A stretch of 64,000 nucleotides of DNA from Pseudomonas sp. UMAB-08 (GCF_900095225.1 NZ_LT607419.1:146348-210347), one strand, 5' to 3'. Positions 10,622 to 19,047 are shown, numbered from the stretch's first letter. Made by a program: numbers and translations. Notes: generated from the letters alone by a model not told the origin.

Positions 10622-11464
10622 TCAGGTAAACAGCTGCGTACTCAGATCACGGCTGGCATCGAGCATGATCGGCAGAAAGCGCTGTTCCAGTTCACTGCGG
10701 GCCACGCGTCCAGCGCTGGTGCTGACGTTGAGTGCGGCCAACACCTGACCGGAGGCGTCATAGACAGGGACGGCAATCGAGCGCAGGCCTTGCTCGAGTT
10801 CCTGGTCAACGATGCACCACCCCTGCTGGCGAACCTGTTGCAGGCATTCCAGCAAGTCCTCGGGTGTTGATAACGTGCGACTGGTTTTAGGTTGCAGGTC
10901 GACGTGATCGAGGTATTCACCGAGCGAAACATCGTCCAGCGCGGCCAGCAGTATTCGCCCCATGGACGTGCAATAGGCGGGCAACCGTCCGCCCACCGAC
11001 AGGTCCACCGAGATCAATCGCTGGGTCGTGGCCGAGCGGGCGATATACAGAATATCGTCGCCTTCGAGGGTCGCCATGTTGCAGGCCTCATGCAATTGAT
11101 CGCTCATGCGATCCAGATAAGGCTGGGCCGAGATCGCAAGCGGCGTCGATGACAGATAGGCATGCCCCAACGTCAGCACTTTGGGCAGCAGCGAGTAGGT
11201 CCGGCCATCACTGGTGGCGTAGCCCAGCTTGATCAATGTATGCAGGCAACGGCGTACCGCCGCGCGGGGGATTTCCGTGCGGTGGCTGATCTGGGCAATG
11301 GTCAATTGACGCTTACGTTCCTGAAAGGCATGGATCACCGCCAGGCCTCTGGCCAGGGACGTCATGAAATCCGGGTCGCCGGTCAGCGCCTGAATCCGCT
11401 TGGCCGGTGACGCCACAATCGGCGGCGCCAGCGAGGCAAATGAGTTGCGCAGTTGATCGTTCAT
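10622..11464 (-). CDS. pcaR: IclR-family regulator PcaR of beta-ketoadipate catabolism
   Basis: Activator of pca genes responding to beta-ketoadipate. About 280 aa: a winged HTH around residues 35-95 (LTIAQISHRTEIPRAAVRRC) and the IclR effector domain with PAYCTSMGRILLAA and EQGLRSIAVPV. After a variable N-terminus, the block from PPIVASPAKRIQA onward strongly resembles P. putida PcaR. I chose the ATG giving MNDQLRNS because AGGCGG lies 8 bases upstream; a GTG three codons earlier is the alternative. It reads in the same direction as pcaI and has its own upstream palindrome, suggesting autoregulation. Confidence 0.93.
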   Translation of the reverse strand: MNDQLRNSFASLAPPIVASPAKRIQALTGDPDFMTSLARGLAVIHAFQERKRQLTIAQISHRTEIPRAAVRRCLHTLIKLGYATSDGRTYSLLPKVLTLGHAYLSSTPLAISAQPYLDRMSDQLHEACNMATLEGDDILYIARSATTQRLISVDLSVGGRLPAYCTSMGRILLAALDDVSLGEYLDHVDLQPKTSRTLSTPEDLLECLQQVRQQGWCIVDQELEQGLRSIAVPVYDASGQVLAALNVSTSAGRVARSELEQRFLPIMLDASRDLSTQLFT

Positions 11465-11549
11465 CCCAAACACCGCCTATCGACGCCTTTTCAGGCCGGA
11501 TACAAAGCCCTTCACAACGCTTCACTAAGGAATTCATCGGGCCCGTCCC

Positions 11550-11583
11550 GGGCGATTATCGAACCAATGACCGATAATCGCAA
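11550..11583. promoter_or_regulatory. Palindromic operator upstream of pcaR
   Basis: Perfect 10-base inverted repeat GCGATTATCG (11552-11561) and CGATAATCGC (11572-11581) with a 10-base spacer. The minus-strand reading GTTCGATAATCGCCC (11564-11550) differs by one base from the recalled PcaR site. It sits about 85 bases before the pcaR start, where an autoregulatory operator would be expected. Confidence 0.7.
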
Positions 11584-12365
11584 TTGACCCGTCGCCTTTA
11601 TCCTTATACCTTTCACTCGCCGCTTAAGTGGCTTCTTGGAAATACTGGTCAGGTACCCACGAGAAGTCCATCGGTACGGCCTTGCCCACGAAGCGAGGCC
11701 GTTTTCTTTCAGCGCCGTACACGAGCGCAACGCTACCCGATACGCAGCCTCTTCCGGCACCACGGAAGAACCGCTGCGCTATTGTTTCTGATGAGCCCAA
11801 TCTGCCCCTGCGCTCTGAGCCGCGAAAACCGTGGTTTATACCCGTGCCCCTACTGATCATCCTCAATTGGAAACAGTCTGCGGCCCGGGCATGAAGTTGT
11901 AGTGGTATTCAATCGCCGTCTAAACTTCAGAACTGTCGTACAGAAAAGAGTACCGATGGAAGACGTGTCGTAACAAACACGCACATAAAGTTGACGGCAC
12001 CGAACATCTTGGAGATAGTGTTCTTCGGTCGACTGGCTATAATGCCCCGCAGTGATTGAAACTCCAGCGCGCTAAGCGTGGATCCAGTCACATGGACCCT
12101 GCACTGACCCAGTGCACGATCCAGACAGTCCGCGGATGAGATGCCGAGCCATTGATAGCCACCGCGCTTGTAATCCATATCTGTTGCTACGACAGCTGTT
12201 TTTTCTGGTGCCCGTAGCCGCGAGCAGCAAGAAGGTATTTACACGTAGTGTGTAAAGGAATGTCCGACTGTTTAAACAGCCCGGCAGACTGGACATAGAC
12301 GGTGTAAACACTTCCAGCGCTCTGCGCTGTCACCGGAATTAATCTCGACTTTATTAGGTAACACT
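11584..12365. other. Gene-poor interval with many small inverted repeats
   Basis: No convincing coding region in almost 800 bases. It holds a TATAAT at 12038-12043, a perfect hairpin TGCACTG-ACC-CAGTGCA (12100-12116) flanked by GATCCAG direct repeats, TTTACAC/GTGTAAA (12238-12256), the 12-base palindrome CTGTTTAAACAG (12268-12279) nested between ATGTCC and GGACAT, GTGTAAACAC (12302-12311), and CAGCGC-TCT-GCGCTG (12315-12329). A leftward frame ending at 11624 reads like protein at its end (ERKRPRFVGKAVPMDF) but has only a TTG start. A small RNA or structured leader is possible; nothing here matches an RNA family I recognise. Confidence 0.4.
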
Positions 12366-12563
12366 GTGACGAAAGATGAACTGCGCGTGGAACTTGAGCG
12401 CCAGGAACAACGTTACAAGGATGTATACGGCGGGGAAGTCACCACCTACGCCGCACAACCAGAGCCCGAACGTAAGCCTTGGCGCAAAAGAGCCAGCCTT
12501 CTCGATCAGGCTTTCAAGCAAGAACTGCAAAAAATGGAAAAAGACCTCAAGGAAGAACCTTAG
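12366..12563 (+). CDS. Small charged hypothetical protein, 65 aa
   Basis: Starts with GTG after TTAGGTAAC. The protein is highly charged and probably helical ([17 protein letters not shown] at the start, a Lys/Glu-rich end [11 protein letters not shown]), with no signal peptide or membrane segment. I do not recognise a domain. Short proteins of this kind are present in other Pseudomonas at this kind of location, as far as I recall. It precedes the phosphate transporter by 239 bases in the same direction, but an extended -10 in that gap suggests the two are separately transcribed. The palindrome-rich stretch lies immediately upstream. Confidence 0.65.
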   Translation: MTKDELRVELERQEQRYKDVYGGEVTTYAAQPEPERKPWRKRASLLDQAFKQELQKMEKDLKEEP

Positions 12564-12760
12564 CCTTTGCGGCTAAAATCAGTCGCGGTTTGCGGTGCGC
12601 CCCTTTCTTGATGGGCGCAGAGCCCGTTTTTACTGAGGTTTGAGGCAACGATGAACGCAGAGCTGTCTTCCCGACAGCCTTGAGGGCGGTAGCTGTGGCC
12701 ATCCATTTCGTTTAATGATGTAACCGATGAGCAGCAAGTGCATCGATTTATAGGGTTTTC

Positions 12761-12769
12761 TGGCATAAT
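12761..12769 (+). promoter_or_regulatory. Possible extended -10 element of pitA
   Basis: TGGCATAAT fits the extended -10 pattern TGN-TATAAT with one mismatch, 34 bases before the pitA ATG. No good -35 lies at standard spacing, which extended -10 promoters tolerate. Confidence 0.35.
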
Positions 12770-12802
12770 CGCGCCCCCTTACGACCGGGTCAGAAGATTT
12801 TC

Positions 12803-14275
12803 ATGATCGATTTATTCAGCGGGCTAGATGCTTGGGTACTTGTGAGCTTGCTGCTTGCCCTGGCCTTCGTTCTCACGTTCGAGTTCATCAACGGCTTTCA
12901 TGACACCGCTAACGCGGTAGCTACTGTCATTTACACCAAAGCCATGCCGCCCAACCTGGCCGTATTCTTTTCCGGTTTGTTCAATTTTCTCGGTGTATTG
13001 CTGGGCGGTGTAGGCGTGGCCTACGCCATCGTCCACCTGCTGCCCGTCGAACTGCTGATCAACGTGAACACCGGCCATGGCCTGGCCATGGTGTTCTCGC
13101 TGCTCGCGGCGGCGATTACCTGGAACCTCGGCACTTGGTATTTCGGGATTCCGGCGTCCAGCTCGCACACCCTGATCGGCTCTATTCTGGGTGTCGGACT
13201 CGCCAACGCATTGATTACCGGTATTCCGCTGGCCGACGGCGTCAACTGGCAAAAAGCGATCGACATCGGCGCGTCGCTGATCTTTTCGCCGCTGGCAGGC
13301 TTCATCGTTGCAGGTCTGTTGCTGCTCATTCTGAAATGGTGGCGCCCGCTGTCCAAGATGCACAAGACGCCGGAGCAGCGCCGCAAGATCGATGACAAGA
13401 AACACCCGCCTTTCTGGAACCGTCTGGTATTGGTGGTTTCCGCCATGACCGTGAGTTTCGTGCACGGCTCCAACGACGGTCAGAAAGGTATCGGCCTGAT
13501 CATGCTGGTGTTGATTGGTATCGTGCCAAGCCAGTTCGTTCTCGACCTGAGCAGCACCACCTACCAGATCGAACGTACCCGGGATGCAACCCTGCACCTG
13601 AGCCAGTTCTATCAGCGCAATACCGATACCCTGAGTGAGTTCCTGGCCTTGGGCAAATCGAAGGATGGCGACTTGCCGGAGCGCTTCAGTTGCAACCCGA
13701 CGCAAACCGAGCCGACCATCAACGCCCTGCTCAACACGCTTAAAGGTGTCGTCGATTACCACGCCCTGTCGACTGAAAGCCGCATCGAAGTGCGTCGCTA
13801 CCTGCTCTGCATGGATGACACCGCCCGAAAAGTCGGCAAGCTTTCCACCTTGGCGCCTCGTGAAAAATCCGACCTTGAGAAGCTGCGCAAAGACCTGACG
13901 GCCACCACTGAATATGCGCCGTTCTGGGTCATTCTCGCCGTCGCCCTGGCGTTGGGCCTGGGCACCATGATTGGCTGGAAGCGCGTGGTACTGACCATCG
14001 GCGAAAAAATCGGCAAGCAAGGCATGACCTATGCCCAAGGCATGTCGGCACAGATCACCACCACCTGCGCCATCGGCCTGGCTAACGTTTTCAGCCTGCC
14101 GGTTTCGACCACCCATATCCTGTCCTCTGGCGTCGCCGGGACCATGGTCGCAAACAAAAGCGGTTTGCAGAGTGGCACTGTGCGCACGATTATCCTGGCG
14201 TGGGTCTTGACCCTGCCTGCGACCATCGCGCTGTCGGCTGGTTTGTTCTGGTTGGCGTCAAAAGCACTGGCTTAA
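12803..14275 (+). CDS. pitA: Low-affinity inorganic phosphate transporter, Pit family
   Basis: Inner-membrane symporter of metal-phosphate with protons, 490 aa, close to E. coli PitA in length. Both halves carry the family signature: GFHDTANAVA at residues 31-40 and HGSNDGQKGIG in the second part. A long cytoplasmic loop (about residues 255-370) separates the hydrophobic halves, and the C-terminal half has LPVSTTHILSSGV. PitA-type carriers usually work when phosphate is plentiful. It ends in a clear hairpin terminator. Confidence 0.92.
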   Translation: MIDLFSGLDAWVLVSLLLALAFVLTFEFINGFHDTANAVATVIYTKAMPPNLAVFFSGLFNFLGVLLGGVGVAYAIVHLLPVELLINVNTGHGLAMVFSLLAAAITWNLGTWYFGIPASSSHTLIGSILGVGLANALITGIPLADGVNWQKAIDIGASLIFSPLAGFIVAGLLLLILKWWRPLSKMHKTPEQRRKIDDKKHPPFWNRLVLVVSAMTVSFVHGSNDGQKGIGLIMLVLIGIVPSQFVLDLSSTTYQIERTRDATLHLSQFYQRNTDTLSEFLALGKSKDGDLPERFSCNPTQTEPTINALLNTLKGVVDYHALSTESRIEVRRYLLCMDDTARKVGKLSTLAPREKSDLEKLRKDLTATTEYAPFWVILAVALALGLGTMIGWKRVVLTIGEKIGKQGMTYAQGMSAQITTTCAIGLANVFSLPVSTTHILSSGVAGTMVANKSGLQSGTVRTIILAWVLTLPATIALSAGLFWLASKALA

Positions 14276-14292
14276 ACAGTAAGTCTCAAAAC

Positions 14293-14317
14293 AAGCGCCC
14301 TGTTGGGCGCTTTTTTT
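14293..14317 (+). terminator. Rho-independent terminator after pitA
   Basis: AGCGCCC, loop TGTT, GGGCGCT followed by a T-run. It lies between the convergent pitA and HerA-like genes, but the T-run favours rightward termination. Confidence 0.88.
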
Positions 14318-14327
14318 GAGCCAGGAA

Positions 14328-15818
14328 TTACGGGCGTTTCTTCGCCCCGCCCAGCAACGACCCCATCAAGCCCCGCACCAATTGCCGGCCGATCTGATTG
14401 GCAGCCTGGCGCATTGCCGTTTTCATCGCTTGCCCCGCCAGACCGCCGAGGAACGCCCCCGCCTGGTCGCCAAAGCTGGATTCTTCCTTTGCGCCTTTGA
14501 CAGGCACGTCTGAATCAGTTGGCTCCGCGACCCTGCGCGCCATCAGCATCTCGTACGCAGACTCACGATCAATCGGTTTATCGTAGCGCCCGGCCAACGG
14601 CGATTGCGCGATCAAATTGGCGCGCTCAGCCTCACTCAATGGCCCGATACGCGACTGTGGCGGGGCGATCAACACACGCTGAACCATGGCCGGCGTGCCT
14701 TTGTCTTGCAAGGTGCCGACCAGCGCCTCACCGATACCCAGTTCGGTCAGCACCGCCAAGGTGTCGAAATCCGGGTTAGGCCTGAAGCCGTCAGCCACGG
14801 CGCGCAGTGACTTTTGCTCTTTGGTGGTAAACGCGCGCAACCCGTGCTGAATGCGCAAACCCAATTGAGCCAGCACATCGTCGGGCAAATCGCTGGGCGA
14901 CTGAGTGACGAAATACACCCCAACCCCTTTCGAGCGGATCAAACGGACCACTTGTTCCAGCCGCTCCTGCAAGGCTTTAGGGGTGTCGGCGAAGAGCAAA
15001 TGGGCCTCATCGAAAAACAACGCCAGCAGCGGTTTATCACTGTCCCCACGCTCTGGCAGCTGTTCAAACAGTTCCGCCAACAACCACAGCAGGAAGGTCG
15101 CATACACCTTGGGTGCTTCATGCACCAAGCGGCTGGCGTCCAGCAGATGGATGCGCCCACGACCATCGCTGGCCGGGTGCAGGATGTCCTCGAGTTGCAG
15201 CGCGGGTTCACCGAACAACGCCTCTGCACCTTGCTGTTCCAGCACCGCCAGGCGTCTTAGTAACGCTTGGCTGGAGCCGGTCGTCAGCAGCGCGCTGTCC
15301 TCGCCCAACAGCTCAGGCTGCTCCCTCAAATGATTGAGCAGCGCCTTCAGGTCCTTGATATCCAGTAACAACAGACCTTCGCGGTCGGCCACCTTGAATG
15401 CCGCGTAAAGCGCTGACTGCTGACTGTCGGTCAACTCCAGCAAACTGCCCAGCAGCAATGGCCCCATTTCAGTGAGGGTGGTGCGCAACGGATGGCCTGT
15501 CAGGCCATGGATATCCCATAGGGTCACCGGATAAGCCTGTGGCCGATGATTGAGCCACGGCATGCTGGCGATTCGTTCCGCGATTTTGCCCTCAGGGTTG
15601 CCTGCCGCACCCAAGCCGCAGAGATCACCTTTGATGTCCGCGGCAAACACCGCAACACCAGCTTCGCTGAACGCTTCGGCCAGACGCTGCAAGGTGACAG
15701 TTTTCCCCGTTCCGGTAGCGCCCGCCACCAAGCCATGACGATTGGTCAGGCGCATGGCCTGGGTGATCGGCCGCCCGTTCAGATCGCTGCCGAGAAAGAA
15801 TTGCTGAGAGTCAGGCAT
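14328..15818 (-). CDS. HerA-like/DUF853 ATPase
   Basis: Cytoplasmic P-loop ATPase of the HerA/FtsK-related DUF853 family (E. coli YjgR type), 496 aa from the chosen ATG. Walker A is GATGTGKTVTLQ near residue 35 and Walker B is LLALFFDEAHLLF; the C-terminal DUF853 region follows and ends in a Gly-rich, basic tail. The start MPDSQQFFLG has AGGGG 8 bases upstream; an ATG 13 codons earlier lacks support. The cellular role of this family is poorly known; it is predicted to pump DNA or remodel proteins. It is not next to a NurA nuclease, so no HerA-NurA resection pair is implied. Confidence 0.85.
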   Translation of the reverse strand: MPDSQQFFLGSDLNGRPITQAMRLTNRHGLVAGATGTGKTVTLQRLAEAFSEAGVAVFAADIKGDLCGLGAAGNPEGKIAERIASMPWLNHRPQAYPVTLWDIHGLTGHPLRTTLTEMGPLLLGSLLELTDSQQSALYAAFKVADREGLLLLDIKDLKALLNHLREQPELLGEDSALLTTGSSQALLRRLAVLEQQGAEALFGEPALQLEDILHPASDGRGRIHLLDASRLVHEAPKVYATFLLWLLAELFEQLPERGDSDKPLLALFFDEAHLLFADTPKALQERLEQVVRLIRSKGVGVYFVTQSPSDLPDDVLAQLGLRIQHGLRAFTTKEQKSLRAVADGFRPNPDFDTLAVLTELGIGEALVGTLQDKGTPAMVQRVLIAPPQSRIGPLSEAERANLIAQSPLAGRYDKPIDRESAYEMLMARRVAEPTDSDVPVKGAKEESSFGDQAGAFLGGLAGQAMKTAMRQAANQIGRQLVRGLMGSLLGGAKKRP

Positions 15819-15979
15819 GTATTCACCCCTGGTTAAATCCGGATAGGCAACCGTCATACAAGTAGAGCAGAAAGTTTAAGTTCGGCGCGGCCGTCCAGCG
15901 CCCTGCTTTTGTGCACCGAACATCTATTCTTGTCAGTGGTCAACCTTAGGAAGGCTCCCACACTGGAGGGATTATTACT

Positions 15980-17092
15980 GTGCATATCGCTGACATGACC
16001 ATGTTCTACGCCCCTGCCAGCGGTGGCGTGCGTACTTATCTAGATGCCAAACATCGTCGCCTGGGGCGTTATCCAGGCGTTCGTCACAGTCTGTTGATCC
16101 CCGGCGCCAGCCTGAGCCACAAAGACGGGATCTATAAGGTGCCGGCTCCGGCCCTGCCCTTCAGCAACGGTTATCGCTTCCCCTTGCGCCTCGCACCCTG
16201 GCGCAATGTCCTGCACGACCTGCATCCCGACGTGATCGAAGTCGGCGATCCTTACCTGACGGCGTGGGCCGCGCTGGATGCACGCCGCGAACTGGATGTG
16301 CCGGTCATTGGCTTCTATCACTCGGACTTACCGCTGCTGGTGAGCAACCGTATCGGCAACTGGCTTGGCACCAACGTCGAAACCTACGTCAGCAAGTTGT
16401 ATAACAATTTCGACCGGGTCCTGGCCCCCAGCACCATCATGGCCGACAAGTTGATCCGGTTGGGCGTCGAGAATGTGCACGTGCAACCGCTGGGCGTGGA
16501 CCTGGTGACGTTTACACCCACCCTTCGCGATCCGGGCCTTAAAGCCGAGCTAGGCCTCAACGAAGCCACCCGCCTGCTGATTTTTGCCGGACGCGGATCG
16601 CGTGAAAAAAACCTGCCCGTGCTGCTCGACTGCATGAAACGGCTGGGCGCCGACTATCACCTGTTGCTGGTCGGCTCGCACATGCCCGATGCGGTTCCGG
16701 ACAATGTGTCGGTCATCGGTCACTTCTGCCCGGCCAGCGAAATCGCCCGTTTGTTGGCCAGTGCCGACGCCTTGCTGCATGCCGGCGATCAGGAAACCTT
16801 CGGTCTGGTGATTCTCGAAGCCATGGCCAGTGGCATTCCGGTAATTGCCGTGGCAGCCGGCGCATTTACTGAAATCGTGCCTGAAACATGCGGCTTGCTC
16901 TGCGCGCCGAACAATCCGTTGGCCATGGCCAGCGCCGTGCGAGAGTTGTTCAGCCACGACAGCGCGCAAAAAGGCGATCAGGCGCGGCACTACGTCGAAC
17001 AGCGATATGCCTGGGACACCGTGGTCGAGGGCCTGCTCGAACATTATCAAGCCGTCCTGGGCAGTCGCTTACCGGTGCTCGCTCATGGCTGA
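15980..17092 (+). CDS. GT4-family glycosyltransferase
   Basis: GT-B glycosyltransferase of 370 aa. The N-terminal domain begins with ADMTMFYAPASGGVRTY, the donor-binding motifs are GRGSREKNL (about 204-212) and the E-x7-E pair Glu272/Glu280 (QETFGLVILEAMASG). It starts with GTG; GGAGGG lies 12 bases upstream. The stop overlaps the next gene by 8 bases. Related enzymes (PimB, MgtA) transfer sugars to lipid acceptors. With a deacetylase-like and a YbhN-like membrane protein behind it, a glycolipid or lipid-linked glycan is the reasonable guess, but donor and acceptor cannot be read here. Confidence 0.85.
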   Translation: MHIADMTMFYAPASGGVRTYLDAKHRRLGRYPGVRHSLLIPGASLSHKDGIYKVPAPALPFSNGYRFPLRLAPWRNVLHDLHPDVIEVGDPYLTAWAALDARRELDVPVIGFYHSDLPLLVSNRIGNWLGTNVETYVSKLYNNFDRVLAPSTIMADKLIRLGVENVHVQPLGVDLVTFTPTLRDPGLKAELGLNEATRLLIFAGRGSREKNLPVLLDCMKRLGADYHLLLVGSHMPDAVPDNVSVIGHFCPASEIARLLASADALLHAGDQETFGLVILEAMASGIPVIAVAAGAFTEIVPETCGLLCAPNNPLAMASAVRELFSHDSAQKGDQARHYVEQRYAWDTVVEGLLEHYQAVLGSRLPVLAHG

Positions 17093-17855
17093 CATCGAAC
17101 GTAGCGTATTGCTGGTGCTGCATGATGTAGCGCCCGAAACCTGGGCCGACTACCAGCCGTTTATCCAGGCGGTGGACGCGCTGGGCAATATCCCCATGAC
17201 ATTGCTGGTGGTTCCCGACTTCCATAAACGCAATCCGGTGAGTGCCGACCCTCACTTTCAGCGAGTGCTGGAAAATCGCCTGGCCTGCGGCGATGAGCTG
17301 GCACTGCATGGCTACTACCATTGCGACGACGGCCCGCCGCCGCGCACTCCGCACGACTATTTCATGCGGCGTATTCTCACGTGGGAAGCTGAGTTCTATG
17401 CCCTCGACCGCGAGCAGGCGTTGACCCGCCTGCTCGCAGGTATCGAATTATTTCAACGTATGGGCTGGCCGCTCCATGGGTTCATTGCCCCTGCCTGGCT
17501 GATGAGCGAGGGCACGCGAGACGCCTTGCGCAGCCTGCCTCTGCAGTACACCAGCGATGCTCAGCATCTGTATCGGCTGCCGGATTTTACCCGGATTGAA
17601 GCGCCGGGCATTGTCTGGAGTGCGCGCAGCGCTTGGCGTCGCGGCGTGTCGAAAATCCTCAGCGACCGCCTCGAACACAGGTTTAAGGCAGCATCGACCA
17701 TTCGACTGGGCTTACACCCGGTCGATATGCGCCATGAGTATGCCCGTCACTACTGGCTACAAATCCTGAAAAGACTGATCGAGAGCGGCCGCACGCCCAT
17801 GACCAAGGCTCACTGGCTTGCCGCACAGCATCCAGCCATGAGGTCAGCCGCGTGA
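17085..17855 (+). CDS. DUF2334 polysaccharide deacetylase-like protein
   Basis: 256 aa, NodB-type barrel family. The metal-site pattern is present: His13-Asp14 in VLHDVAPE and His75/His79 in the HGYYH segment, which is the HxxxH of this superfamily. This suggests an active metal-dependent N- or O-deacetylase. No signal peptide, so it probably acts in the cytoplasm on the product of the preceding glycosyltransferase. The ATG overlaps that gene by 8 bases and its own stop overlaps the next start (GTGA), so the three proteins are translationally coupled. The true substrate is unknown. Confidence 0.82.
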   Translation: MADIERSVLLVLHDVAPETWADYQPFIQAVDALGNIPMTLLVVPDFHKRNPVSADPHFQRVLENRLACGDELALHGYYHCDDGPPPRTPHDYFMRRILTWEAEFYALDREQALTRLLAGIELFQRMGWPLHGFIAPAWLMSEGTRDALRSLPLQYTSDAQHLYRLPDFTRIEAPGIVWSARSAWRRGVSKILSDRLEHRFKAASTIRLGLHPVDMRHEYARHYWLQILKRLIESGRTPMTKAHWLAAQHPAMRSAA

Positions 17856-18847
17856 AACGACTCGCCTGGTTATTGGCAGGGCTGCTCACCGCCCTCCTGA
17901 TTCCGCTTGTGTTGGGCGGCAGTGAGATGTTCCTGCGCCTGAGCAGTTTCCCCCTGGACCTGTTGCTGGGGATGCTCGGCATGATCGTGGCGTGCTGGGG
18001 CTTGAACGCACTGCGCTTGCGTCTATTGCTGGGGGACAGCGTGGGCGGGTTAAGCCCGTTGAAAAGCCTTGGGGTGGTCATGGCCACCGAGTTCGCGATT
18101 TGCGCGACGCCGGGCGGCAGTGGCGGGCCACTGACATTGATGACAGTGCTGTCGCGCAATGGCGTACGCCCGGCTAAAAGCAGCGCGGTCTTCGCCACTG
18201 ACCAACTCAGTGATCTGCTGTTCTTCCTGTGCGCCCTGCTTGGCATTCTGCTGTATGCGCTGTTTCACGAACTCAGTCAGAAGCTGGAGTGGATGCTCAG
18301 CCTGAGTGCGATTCTGATGCTTGGCGGATTGTGCCTGGGCATTGGCTTCGCCCGCTATCATCGGCAGATCATCAAACTCAACGGGGGCCTGCTCAAACGC
18401 CTCAACACCACCGCCACGACTCGTCGGCACTGGGCACGCAAACTGCTGCACTTTCGTGATGCGTTTGTCGACACGCTGAAGATGCCTCGGCAAAAGCTGG
18501 CGCAGGTGTTCGTGCTGACCTGCCTGCATTGGGGTTTGCGTTACAGCGTGCTGTATCTGGCCTTGCGCGGTTTGGGCGTGGACATCCAGTGGGCCTGGAG
18601 TTTTCTGATTCAAATGCTGTCGCTGAGCGCGGGACAGCTGAGCCTGTTGCCGGGTGGCGCAGGCGCTGCAGAGCTGACATCGGCGGCACTGCTGGCCCCC
18701 ATCGTGGGTAAGTCCACGGCCGCTGCGGCGATCCTGATCTGGCGGGCGGTGACGTACTACTTTTACTTGATCGCCGGTGGGCCGGTGTTTTTGCTGCTGG
18801 TCGGACGACCGTTGCTGAATAAGCTGATGCGCCTCAAACACGCCTGA
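17852..18847 (+). CDS. YbhN/UPF0104 (LPG synthase TM-like) membrane protein
   Basis: Integral membrane protein of 331 aa with about eight hydrophobic helices, family of the lysyl-phosphatidylglycerol synthase flippase region. Diagnostic Pro-Gly loops are visible: CATPGGSGGPL near residue 90 and LLPGGAGAAEL near residue 270. It has no C-terminal aminoacyl-transferase domain, so it is the stand-alone membrane type. Starts with GTG overlapping the deacetylase stop. In the operon it could move a glycolipid across the membrane; that is inference from context. Confidence 0.82.
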   Translation: MKRLAWLLAGLLTALLIPLVLGGSEMFLRLSSFPLDLLLGMLGMIVACWGLNALRLRLLLGDSVGGLSPLKSLGVVMATEFAICATPGGSGGPLTLMTVLSRNGVRPAKSSAVFATDQLSDLLFFLCALLGILLYALFHELSQKLEWMLSLSAILMLGGLCLGIGFARYHRQIIKLNGGLLKRLNTTATTRRHWARKLLHFRDAFVDTLKMPRQKLAQVFVLTCLHWGLRYSVLYLALRGLGVDIQWAWSFLIQMLSLSAGQLSLLPGGAGAAELTSAALLAPIVGKSTAAAAILIWRAVTYYFYLIAGGPVFLLLVGRPLLNKLMRLKHA

Positions 18848-19030
18848 TTATTTTTTCGGCGTGTCCGTTGGCGCCTCAGGTGTCTGTTGCAATTGCTGCC
18901 AAAGCTCGACGGCGCCGTCGAAGTCCGCACCATCCTCTGGCCTCAGGGCGTCCGGGTCATAACGATTCAGGCAGCCCTCGCCAAGCGTGGGTGGTGCGCT
19001 TGATGTGGCTTTGTCGAGTGGATCGGTCAC
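18848..19030 (-). CDS. Small hypothetical protein, 60 aa
   Basis: Acidic, low-complexity protein (PDALRPEDGADFDGAVELWQQL in the middle, Pro/Thr/Lys tail). No signal or membrane segment and no domain I recognise. I chose the GTG giving MTDPLDKATS because GGAGG sits 5 bases ahead of it; the ATG four codons upstream contains that ribosome site and would lack one of its own. Its stop is directly adjacent to the stop of the convergent membrane-protein gene. Confidence 0.6.
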   Translation of the reverse strand: MTDPLDKATSSAPPTLGEGCLNRYDPDALRPEDGADFDGAVELWQQLQQTPEAPTDTPKK

Positions 19031-19047
19031 CTTCGCCTCCATCGCTA

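Noticed and set aside
11927..12178. Leftward 83-codon frame in the gene-poor interval
   Set aside because: No ribosome site, and it runs through the hairpin-rich region. Sequence does not resemble any family I know, so I kept the region as non-coding.
12824..14116. Leftward open frame opposite pitA
   Set aside because: The Pit signatures on the other strand are unambiguous; this frame has only low-complexity Gln/His/Arg-rich sequence.
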